DNA from: Misgurnus anguillicaudatus
Lineage: Eukaryota; Chordata; Actinopteri; Cypriniformes; Cobitidae
Direction of reading: 5' to 3'
Assembly: GCF_027580225.2 (NCBI RefSeq)
Contig: NW_027395277.1
Coordinates: 2,166,001 to 2,230,000 of the forward strand
Length of the DNA stretch: 64,000 nucleotides
The translations under genes and the position numbers were made by a program. Below the pieces are notes generated by a model. That model saw only the letters and a list, made by a program, of their open reading frames with translations, did no database searches and had not been told where the DNA came from. Position 1 is the first letter of the stretch; each line of letters starts with the position of its first letter. Below, piece by piece: positions 55,824 to 64,000 of this stretch.

Positions 55824-57500
55824 CTGTAAAAACAACAGCAATGTCATTAAACCTAAATAAATACCCATTCAAGCATTTAAAAGTCACTATAACATTAAAA
55901 TAAAATAAAAATAGTTTTCATCCATTGGCAATGCAAAATGATTTCTGGTTAACCAAAGCTTAAAACATTCAGATATTCTTTTGTTTTATGAAATTATTTG
56001 TGTTTTCCTCAGCAACCTTTGTACATTGTTATCATATCTCAAATCTGTTTCCCTGAATGCAGAAGAACAGATAGAGACATTGTTAAATTGCTTAATACGG
56101 ATGTGAAATGTTTGTGATGGATCGATGAACAAGTAAAGGATACTCACAGTATTCTGGTCGCATGCACAGAGGAGGGACTTCACCAAACACAGCCATAATA
56201 ACCTGAATCAAACTGTGCAGATCACACTGTGTCTGTGTTAAAAAAAAACACAACTATCAGAAAGAGAGAATGAAAACATTTACATTTATGCATCTGGCAG
56301 ATGCTTTTATCCAAAAGTGCAAGAACAAGCTATACATTTTTATCAGTATGTGTGTTCCCTGGGTTTGAACCCATTACCTTTTGTGCTGCTAACGCAACGC
56401 TCTACCACTGAGCCTTACAGAAACATTTCGGCCCAAATCCAGAAACTAAATGTAAGCATTAAAGGTGCAGTGTGTAGATTTTAGTGGCAACTAGAGGTGA
56501 GATTGTGAATTGCAACCAACTACTCAGTCCACAGTTCACCCTTCCCTTTCGAAATGCATAGAGAAGCTACGGTAGCCGCCACAGGACAAACATGTCATCG
56601 TCTAGTGCTGCGTTCACACCAGTCGCGGTAGAGGCGTCAAGCACGAGTGATTTCAATGCTAAGTCAATGTGAAGACACGTTGACGCGCGTATGGAGGTCT
56701 CGCGGCGCGAATGAGGTGTTTTGCCTGGTGCGAATTGAATGTTGCCGCAGCAAACACGCAAGTTAAAAAAGGTGAACTTTGGCGGAAAAACGCGCCACGT
56801 TAACTAATCAGGAGCTTGCTCTAGTAGTGACGTGATTACAGGAAGTGCGCAGAGTCACAGAAGCCGCTCCCATGACGCGAATTTCCGCGTGAATGTCTCG
56901 ATGACTACAATTTCACGCATGGTTTTGATGTAAGACAGCGTATAAACAATACAGTTCATTATGTAAGGTCTTTATACACCACTGATAATATAGTTATGTA
57001 TATTATATTGCATTTCTGTCAAGAGATCTTGGTAAAAGTTACACAATGCACCTTTAAACTAGCCAAAGTGTTGGATTGGTTAACCTTAATTTGTATTCTT
57101 GGTGAGTCAAAATCATATCACTTGTCACATTTGCCGAAAAGAGCCAAACTCATTAGTTTGAGGCAATATCGGGTCATCTTACATGTCTCCACTCATCCAG
57201 GTAAGGCAACATGATCTCTCCATTGCTGTTGACATGCCTACTGGACACAATCATCATTTCATGGGTGGGTTTCACATAGCAGATGGGAGCAGTTCTTGGA
57301 TAACTTTGCTTTAGCCACAAACAAACAGGAATGTTGTATGGTTTCCCTGTAGAACAACGTTTTGTTGTTCAGTGACTTGAAGATGATTTTGCTATCAATT
57401 ATCTTTATGGCTGGAACTTGAACCTGTAACTTGCCTTTATATACCACCATGATGGTTCCAGTCAAACACATTAAGTTCTTCGCTGTGCCATCATTAAAAA
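55720..57500 (-). CDS. UEV-only TSG101-like protein, partial (5' exons not found)
   Basis: Four in-phase minus-strand exons, 57435-57500, 57183-57346, 56148-56232 and 55720-55823, encode the last 139 residues of a UEV protein ending in TAA. The first two match tsg101 exons 3 and 4 in length and phase (66 and 164 nt). The translation ([59 protein letters not shown]) is closer to TSG101 than to mammalian UEVLD. After the UEV it has only a 34-residue tail with PPMY, then stops; there is no coiled coil, steadiness box or LDH module. The intron after the first visible exon uses GC-AG (AAAG|GCAAGT), and the last acceptor is a CAGCAG tandem. Equivalents of tsg101 exons 1 and 2 were not found upstream, where repeats fill 57602-58330. 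All frames are open, so it may be a working gene with unseen 5' exons; a truncated copy is also possible. Confidence 0.8.
55824..56147 (-). other. Last intron of the UEV-like gene
   Basis: A 324-bp GT-AG intron with no repeat family recognised. Confidence 0.6.
56148..56232 (-). CDS. UEV-like gene, third visible exon
   Basis: Encodes TQCDLHSLIQVIMAVFGEVP and PLCMRPEY, the last UEV helices. It is shorter than tsg101 exon 5 because the proline-rich extension is absent. Donor ACT|GTGAGT. Confidence 0.85.
56278..56425 (-). repeat. tRNA-derived SINE, inverse orientation
   Basis: On the minus strand the head reads GGTAGAGCGTTGCGTTAGCA (A-box region) followed by GGGTTTGAACCCAGGGAAC (B box). The tail, GGATAAAAGCATCTGCCAG followed by ATGCATAAATG, is at the other end. 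It is a complete-looking SINE inside the UEV-like gene's intron. Confidence 0.75.
56459..57057. mobile_element. TTAA-type MITE (AAAGGTGCAGTGTGTA ends) with nested insert
   Basis: Left TTAAAGGTGCAGTGTGTA and right TTACACAATGCACCTTTAA are imperfect inverted ends with TTAA borders. The interior includes CACAGGACAAACATGTCATC. It is interrupted at 56606-56925 by a truncated CpG-rich snap-back element. Confidence 0.7.
56606..56925. mobile_element. Truncated CpG-rich snap-back element
   Basis: Begins GCTGCGTTCACACCAGTCGC and carries TCGCGGCGCGAATGAGG and TCAGGAGCTTGCTCTAGTAG as in 3466-3905. The far end is lost (stops near TTTCACGCATGG). Confidence 0.7.
57183..57346 (-). CDS. UEV-like gene, second visible exon
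   Basis: A 164-nt exon encoding [20 protein letters not shown] and ending LPYLDEWRH. Colinear with tsg101 exon 4, with no stop or gap. Confidence 0.88.
57435..57500 (-). CDS. UEV-like gene, first visible exon
   Basis: Encodes FNDGTAKNLMCLTGTIMVVY. The acceptor is TTACAG. The donor is GC (AAAG|GCAAGT), otherwise a perfect consensus, as usual for functional GC-AG introns. The following intron is only 88 bp. Confidence 0.85.
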
Positions 57501-57601
57501 CTGTAAGAAAATGTACCAGACTCATTTACCAGAAAGTCAACCTGAAGAAATCATGTATATATCTGTAAAATCTTCATATCAAAATGTATTAGGTATAATC
57601 A

Positions 57602-57840
57602 GGGCCGCATTAACCATAGGGCTAGGCGGGGCTAAAGCCCCGGGGCCCGAACAAGTAGGGGGCCCGTGATTGGCTGTGAAGCAGATTGACTGCTACTAGA
57701 CATCTGATTGCCAAAGCCTTACCACGCCCCCTGCAAATTAGGTTTTTGCCGCCAGCCGCAGCACGCGCTTTTAAAGAAGCGCTGAGAGCGGAGAAGCGCC
57801 CGACGTCATTCGCGTCGGGCGCATTGTCCAATCGAATGAG
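57602..57840. repeat. G+C-rich repeat (AGGGCCGCATTAACC start), probable hAT fragment
   Basis: It begins CAGGGCCGCATTAACCATAG and contains GGGGCTAAAGCCCCGGGGCC. It is far richer in G+C than its surroundings. The CAGGGCCG terminus resembles hAT ends, but the other end was not found. Confidence 0.45.
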
Positions 57841-57898
57841 GGGAGAGGCGGGCCTTACGTTGTGATAAGGGAAGTTTACAAGGGCTTTGAAGAACCGT

Positions 57899-58060
57899 GC
57901 TGCGTCCGAAACAGCCTACTACTTACTATATAGTATGCGAAAAGCAGTAGGCGAGGCGAGTAGTATGTCCGAATACATAGTATTCGAAAAACAGTATGCG
58001 AAAAGTACCCGGATGACCTACTACTTCCGGTTAGATTTTGCAGTGTGCATACCCACCCAG
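57899..58060. repeat. Second copy of the AGTAGTATGTCCGAAT repeat
   Basis: Matches 5022-5190 (GAGTAGTATGTCCGAAT, AGTATTCGAAAAACAGTA, CGGATGACCTACTACTT). This copy has more CpG and therefore looks younger. Confidence 0.6.
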
Positions 58061-58065
58061 CGGGC

Positions 58066-58330
58066 ACCTTGACGTCAATTTGACATCAACAAATAGTCAA
58101 GATTTTGACCACCATGTATGACGTGCATGAATATGCATATTTTCATTATATTTTGTAATTATTTCCTTCTGGTTGTAAAGAGACCCAACAAAGGTATCAA
58201 ACTGACATGTTTTTTGTGGTCCCTATATCTCAGGTCAATATCATTGACATTAAATTGATGTTGATTTGATGTCAGGAAATAAGATGTCAAATTGACGTTA
58301 AATTTATGTCAAAACAATGTCTGAAAAAGT
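58066..58330. repeat. Repeat built on TGACGTCAA/TTGACATC motifs
   Basis: TTGACGTCAATTTGACATCA at the start and TGATGTCAGG...AAATTGACGTTAAATT at the end form an imperfect inverted pattern. Likely a small dispersed element. Boundaries are approximate. Confidence 0.4.
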
Positions 58331-58600
58331 ATATTTATTATTCATTGTAAATCAATGCGACTCATGTTTAACATCTTGAAAGTTGTAATGGGGAGAGTTA
58401 AAAATGTAATAAACACGTGCAAATAAACTATTATTGTTTTTTATTATTATTATATTTTCATCACAGTGTCTAAAATATAACATTTTAAATATAAATTTGA
58501 AGAATACCATTAATAATAAAATAACATCAAGACGTTTATATGTTTCATTCATACAAGTCAGTTTGGAATGTTTGATCCTGACAAAAAAGAAGCGAGGAAA

Positions 58601-58610
58601 TCTCGCGAGA
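58601..58610. promoter_or_regulatory. TCTCGCGAGA promoter palindrome
   Basis: An exact match to the palindromic CGCG core-promoter element known from CpG-type vertebrate promoters and bound by BANP. It is flanked by CpG-poor DNA. Being palindromic, it could serve the plus-strand exon that follows, the minus-strand UEV-like gene about 1.1 kb away, or both. Confidence 0.7.
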
Positions 58611-58614
58611 TTAC

Positions 58615-58667
58615 ACGATACTGGAGAGTTTAACGGCTGTCTGCGTGATCATCGAGAGTGCATCGAG
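58615..58667 (+). other. Probable non-coding first exon of an unidentified gene
   Basis: Downstream of TCTCGCGAGA the sequence runs without an ATG to a strong donor, CGAG|GTAAGG, at 58667/58668. Further candidate exon ends on the same strand are TTACAG at 59035 with GGCG|GTCAGT near 59100, ATCAG|GTAATG near 59587, and TTGTCAG at 59733 with CACAG|GTGAGC near 59809. No protein was recognised by joining them. A UTR or a non-coding RNA is possible. Confidence 0.45.
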
Positions 58668-60287
58668 GTAAGGAAATATCAAGTCAATAAGTCAATGTTT
58701 AAAACGCGTAACATAATTTTATTCACACATAAAATGTTGTATGACAAAAAGCACGATGCCAATTAATTGTGTTTTTCTGTAAGTTGTGAACGTATCCGTT
58801 ATAATGGTTGATTCGCTATTCCACGGGATGTTCCCGCCGAAATTGGACTACGGTTACATTAATATGATTGTAATATGAATATTAATCAATTAATATTATA
58901 TAGGGTGTTATCAACTTAACCACATTGTTGTTTATTGCTTCAGAAAAGCACATAAATGTAAGGGCTTTTTGGACAACTGTTCGGTAGAAAAGCGTTGATA
59001 TCGTAGTTCAGTCAGTTTATCCGAGAGGTCTTACAGGCGCCACAGACACCTCTGTCAGAGTCATTTGTAAAGAGGAGCAGCACGGCAGCTGGATGTGGCG
59101 GTCAGTTAATTAATGCTGCTTGCTTAATTTCGTGTTACTGCTTAAGTGTTTATACTTAAAGTTAGATGATATGTTGGTGTTTTATGGCTCGCGGATTTGC
59201 AATAACTGCATTTATCAGGCAATCACACGTTACGTCACACGCTTATGCTTGTACCTGCGGTGGCTCACGCTGTATCCATGATTTAAAGCAGAGAATTAAC
59301 TCCTTTGTAAGAAAAAGTCAAGCAGTGTAAGTTTTTGGCATGTGCTATTTGAATTGAAATGAAGTGTAATGGTGTTATTTTGCTTACTTCTCTTGATGAA
59401 TAATTAGCACGTTTAATGGAACTTGAAAATATTAGTTATATATAAATGTGCTCTTGTTTTCAGTGTACTTTTATAAATCTTTTGTAATGTCTTTGTTATC
59501 AGAGCCCTTCAAAGTAAACATAGTGATGGTGATTTGTCAATGCTGAGATTTTAATGCATCAACAGCCATTACATCTGTCTGGATCAGGTAATGTTGTGAC
59601 ATGTTAACCCTGATATTTTACAGTATATACTTAAATGCATTATGCAAGTGTATGCATTACATTCTGATAAAGGTCATCATTTATAGAATTATCTTTTACT
59701 ATTGCACTAATTTTACTTTTTTATATGTTGTCAGGATTGAACAAGAAACAGACAGCAAGGGTTGTCAGGTCAGAAACGTGATGACACACAAACATAAGAA
59801 ACTTCACAGGTGAGCTTTTTAAAAACACCTGCTACTTGTTTCTCAGTACTGGTTTATCATTGTCATTAGGAAAATATAAGAAAATAATTCAGTATGCAAT
59901 GGTCACTGACTGTTCAGCACAGCACTTAATTTCTTCTGTATGTCACTATTCCCTCTATAGTACATGTTTCAGACCCTTCGTTTTCAATAGACAGACACAG
60001 AAGTTAATTCATAGTTCAGAGTGGATGTTGATGCAAGTTTTAAAGAGGCTTCATATTGACAGACAAAATGGATCTTTGTGGTTGTGTACATAACAGCATT
60101 TCTTTCTGTCTTATCTTTATTATGGCTGTGACAGTATTTTACCACCGCCATGGTAATGCACCAATTCACCACTGTGGTGCGGTGGTTTATATAATGTGTT
60201 TGTGTGAGGGGGGAGGTATATATCTCTTTGAAAATAAAAAATGTAAACAAAGATCATATATGATGTTTCTTAACAAACGTGTGTGTT
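58668..60287 (+). other. Unassigned region with possible 5' exons
   Basis: No family recognised. Candidate splice sites are listed under the exon at 58615. The remainder is A+T-rich with no identified repeat. Confidence 0.3.
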
Positions 60288-60661
60288 CATAGGCGGCAAT
60301 TTCTTTTTCCACCGGTGGGTGCTCATCACAACCTCCAGCTTTACTGGACGCCAGGTGCTCTGGAGCGCTCAAAAGCTTTGAAGAGGTGGAAAGCAGTGCA
60401 GTCATGTTTTTCGTGTGATTTTACATGCGAATTGTAAAGTTAAAGGTAATGTTTTTTCTGTGTTTTTGATTGTGTTCATGTTTTGTGTGTAAAAAACAAT
60501 ATTTTTCACACAATTTACTGTATAGCGCTGTTTTCACTGTCCTCAAAGCGGGCTGATGTCTTCCTTGTTCTATGAAGTCCCTCCTTCAGAATTATGTAAC
60601 GAGTTCTGCTTGTGTAGTTTGTTTAGTGTGTTTCGACAGCAGCTTAGCTTAGCCAGAGATA

Positions 60662-60971
60662 GGGCTGCACGATTAATGGCACGTGATTGTCACGCGCATC
60701 TCGTCAGTAAAGCTGGTTTCTTGATAAGTAATAAATCGCCATCAGCTGCTTTCAGATGGAGCGCCATTTACTACACAGAGCCATAGTTCACAAAAGGGGA
60801 AATAAATATCGCATTCATAATCGGCAATGATTTCCCCTTTTGCCAGTTAACTACGGGTCTGTGTAGTAAATGGCGCTTCATATGAAAGTAGCTGATGGTG
60901 ATTTATTACTTATCAAGGAACTGGCTTTACTGACGAAATGCGCGTGACAATCATGTGTAATTGTGCAGCCA
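60662..60971. mobile_element. Palindromic MITE (GGGCTGCACGATTAATGG)
   Basis: The arms GGGCTGCACGATTAATGGCA, TAATAAATCGCCATCAGCT and GCGCCATTTACTACACAGA return in inverse order on the right side, so the element folds back. It is preceded by TA. Related to 46531-46825. Confidence 0.75.
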
Positions 60972-61454
60972 GAGCCATTTGAGCTTAGCTGACGCCTGAC
61001 ATGTTCCTGTGGGCAGAGGTTAGTCAAAGCTCATCATTCAACTTGGAAGTAGAGGGCTGTAGTACAAACTGGCTGTTCGCTGTAGGATTTTGTCACAGGT
61101 GGGAGCGGAGCGCCCCTGTCGCGGGTCATGCTCCTCCTTCTGTTTCCACCCCGAGGACGTCCCAAAATGCCCCAATGACCAAACAGACAAGAGGAATAAA
61201 ATGTAACAGTCTTTATTTAATTAAAAACAGGGAAAAGGGGAAGGGTTCTAAAAATGGTGAGCTTTCTGGAACTGAGGGAACAGTGATCCGAGTCACTTCT
61301 GACTGTTCACGTAGACTGCAGGTAAGTCTTCCTGACTTTCCCTCTCTCTTCGTCTCCACGTGAACTACATGTAAGTCTTCCCGGCTTCCTCTCTTTGCGT
61401 CTCACAGGTGAACTACAAGTGAACGTTTCTAGCCTCTTTTCCTGAGCTCAGAAG

Positions 61455-61770
61455 GATAGATACAGGTAAGTACACTGGGCTTTAGGCGTACAGGGAGGTA
61501 TACGGGTGGGTACACTGGTAAGTAGCTTTGGGCATACACAGGGGTGTATACAGGTGGGTACACTGGTAGGTAGCTTTGGGCATACACAGGGGAGTATACA
61601 GGTAAGTACACTGGGCTTTTAGCTTTTAGGCATACAGGGAGGTATACAGGTGGGTACACTGGTAGGTAGCTTTGGGCATACACAGGGGAGTATACAGGTA
61701 ATACACTGGGCTTTTAGCTTTTAGGCATATAGGGAGGTATACAGGTGGGTACACTGGTAATTAGCTTTGC
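61455..61770. repeat. Minisatellite of GGGTACACTGGTA / GGCATACA units
   Basis: Short motifs GGGTACACTGGTAGGTAGCT, TTGGGCATACACAGGGGAG and TATACAGGTAAGTACACTGG alternate in composite blocks repeated about three to four times. A minus-strand frame (YLPVYPPVY repeats) stays open only because of the repeat. Confidence 0.8.
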
Positions 61771-63757
61771 AACTTGAACTTACTGGCAAGGGAATGGGCG
61801 GATGTACAAGGCTTATCCTTCTTGACACTCTGGTGGTTGGAGCAGACGTATAGGCACACAACGACTTCTAGTCTTCCTCTCTCGAACAGACTTACGACGA
61901 CCACTTAGGCGTCAACTTCAGGGCATAGGATAACACAATCCCTCGACGACACAGAGCCCTTGGCTCGGACCTGCAGGCTGGCAGCAAAGACACACAATCT
62001 CTTCGACAATAACAATACTTCAAGGAACATGCAAGGAGGATTACACCACCTCTTAGCTTCAGGCAGGAAAGGGGCAGATGGAGGCACCGGGTGAGGCGGA
62101 TTGTTGTTTAGACAAACGCACCCACTAGATGGGGTCACAGAGGTAGGTAGATGGAGGTGGGGGGGGTCGTACGGTACAGCGTGCTACAAGAGCGGGGCCA
62201 GCCACTTCACCTCAACTTTCTTTCAGACAACCAGGCAGAAGATATGGACATAGATTGACATCTGGAAACACTCGACACGTGTATAGTTATACACAACAAC
62301 AGTAAGTACACTTTTTCCCCACCACAAATAGATAGATACAAGCTCTCCCTCTGCAGATGTCGAACACAATGTTCACAGCCCAGCCTTACTTGCTACAGTC
62401 GAGGCGCCACCACAGGCGTGGGAGGAGTTGAATCTGTCCCAGTCGTATAGGAATAAAAGACAGCTGTCCAGTGCCACCACTCTGCTCTTCGGAAACGGGT
62501 CTCTTTCTTCAGCCTGGGAAGTGATCGCTGACAACACTGAAAATACACAGCACTCCAAAAATCCAAGTGTACACTCTCACAAAATAATCACCCACCGCAC
62601 TCCACGCACTCACGGTGATGAAGGTCAGGGTCACCCGTTGGGCCGTGTTCAGAGTCCTGTATCGTTCGATGACTAAGGCAGAAGACAACCATATGTAAAC
62701 GTCAAGGCCACGACTACTTGAGCCCTTCCCTTCCTCCGCCGACTCCAATGTGTCAATGAATTTTCACAACAAGCTGGGGGCTAACAGACTCAATCAGGGA
62801 ACAAAGACAAACTAAGAGGACAGTATGGTTAATATTGCAAGTGACAGAGTGATAACAAGACAAAGTCCAACGTATCGCACTGTTCCTTTAACTCCTTCTT
62901 CCCTTTTTCCTTACAGATGTCCCAACCATCCAGGGCCTTGTTTATGCAGACTCCTCCATCCTTTCGACATATAAGATTTCTTCAACATACACAGTAGAAT
63001 CAACAGCGCATCACTGCAGTATAAATGAGTTCAGCATTTATCTCCGTCTTTATTTCAGCCCAATTCTCCTGTCTTGATTTCGCCCAGCCTACAAATCCAC
63101 ACAAAAGATGTCTCTCCAAACACACCATAGACCTCCGCTTCACACACAGCGATCGACGGAAAATGAGCACCCGCTTCGCTCTTCCGCGAACGCCGGAACA
63201 AACGTGGCTTTTCACTCCTTCGTTGAAGGCTACTTTTCATCTGCCATTGGCTTCCTTCATCCAGATGCTCGTCTTTACTCTTCGTTTCATTTTTCCAGCT
63301 TGCCCTCACCCGCCCCCTTTCACAACAATCCAGCGGGCTCCCAAAGCGAACTCGTGGAACAACTGCTCTCCTTCAGTTTCTTTCACGCCCTTTTTATGGG
63401 CCTCCTCTCCTCTTCAAAGCCCAATCATCGATCGCCACACTTGCTTAACACACCTGATCCTTCTAATCCTCGATTTGTTTGCCCGGAGTTGGCCGGAACC
63501 GACCTGGTGTTTCATTAAAATTCATGCGGGCTGAAGGATCTTCGCCCTTTTCGTTCCGCCGATAAAAGTCACTCCATGACAGTTTGAAAGGGGAATATAT
63601 TGCTTGGCAGTGAACTTAGAGCATAAATAATACCTTAGCTCAAACAGCAAGATTACACACTAACTAAAGTTGCGATCAGGGAAAACCGTACCTTTAATGT
63701 GAATAAACTGAGCATATGTGCTTTGCCATTTTGCTGTGTGCTAGAGCCGAGCTTCTG
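61771..63757. other. G+C-richer non-coding tract, no gene recognised
   Basis: Base composition differs from the flanks. Overlapping frames at 63025-63534 are open on both strands but match no family I know and have no splice context. It is probably the interior of a transposable element. Confidence 0.3.
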
Positions 63758-63783
63758 AGCACCCACGGGATTGGCGCCTATGT

Positions 63784-64000
63784 GTGTGTTTATTGTAGCA
63801 CTTCAAACCATGAAACAAAAAGTGAGAAACCTTATTGGGGTTATAATGTTTCCAGCAGCACTAAAAACATGTTCTGATGGTGTACGGGTAGCGCAGATTG
63901 ATACTTTTTCACAACCTTGAGTGACCAAGAAAGAATATTTTGCCTTTGTTCTTCTCGAAAGCTAGCGGTTCATCACTGATATCAGTTGCAAATAGCGCTC
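63784..64000. other. Window end, nothing recognised
   Basis: About 220 bases with no exon, RNA gene or repeat that I recognise. Confidence 0.4.

Larger units (their letters stand above)
60288..63783. mobile_element. Possible 3.5-kb element bounded by CATAGGCGCCAAT inverted ends
   Basis: CATAGGCGGCAAT...GGTGGGTGCTC at 60288-60330 is inverted as GAGCACCCACGG-GATTGGCGCCTATG at 63758-63783. The interior is more G+C-rich than the rest of the window, and it holds a MITE and a minisatellite. No transposase was recognised. The two ends could also be independent fragments of one family. Confidence 0.35.

Noticed and set aside
61429..61683. Minus-strand frame of YLPVYPPVY repeats resembling a structural protein
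   Set aside because: It tracks the minisatellite exactly, with no promoter, splice context or unique sequence.
63025..63534. 169-codon plus-strand frame, the longest simple frame in the window
   Set aside because: Frames are open on both strands in a G+C-rich tract. The protein is low in recognisable motifs and matches nothing I know.

Overview
The window is vertebrate nuclear DNA, almost certainly from a cyprinid (zebrafish- or carp-like) fish. Three things support this. The genes have GT-AG introns in conserved vertebrate exon phases. The predicted LDH-A protein has a teleost-type sequence. The intergenic and intronic DNA is packed with A+T-rich palindromic DNA transposons, hAT elements and tRNA-derived SINEs typical of these genomes. 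I see no prokaryotic operons, CRISPR arrays or phage genes.

Layout. Bases 1-9326 are best read as part of a long first intron of a BRSK2-type kinase gene on the minus strand. Its first coding exon (9327-9420) sits in a CpG-rich promoter block reaching about 9740. Bases 9.8-30.4 kb hold no gene I can defend. They contain repeats: a snap-back element at 11.8-12.4 kb, a three-unit tandem duplication at 12.7-13.5 kb, a 4.7-kb composite transposon at 19.3-24.1 kb with a dead Tc1-like transposase and a nested Harbinger-like insert, and a 285-bp satellite at 24.7-26.3 kb. ldha (+ strand) has a non-coding first exon near 30.85 kb and seven coding exons from 32070 to 38608; the joined protein is 333 residues. 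A 1.2-kb A+T-rich minisatellite follows it. tsg101 (- strand) has ten coding exons between 54869 and 42088; the joined protein is 390 residues, the same length as human TSG101. Upstream of it, on the same strand, lies a UEV-only TSG101-like gene (57500-55720) whose 5' exons I could not find. Near 58.6 kb a perfect TCTCGCGAGA promoter palindrome precedes a probable non-coding exon. The rest, to 64 kb, is repeats.

The order ldha(+), tsg101(-), UEV-family gene(-) matches mammalian 11p15 (LDHA, TSG101, UEVLD). Functionally, LDH-A interconverts pyruvate and lactate. TSG101 is the ESCRT-I subunit that recognises ubiquitin and P(T/S)AP motifs. The UEV-only gene keeps the ubiquitin/peptide-binding fold but has neither the LDH module of mammalian UEVLD nor the coiled coil and steadiness box of TSG101; its short tail carries a PPxY motif.

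Many repeats can be dated relative to one another by nesting, and two have exact 8-bp hAT target duplications. Nothing here amounts to a new biological system. The most unusual items are the UEV-only gene, two satellites that appear to derive from one dispersed repeat, and a transposon-like inverted repeat just upstream of the ldha promoter.
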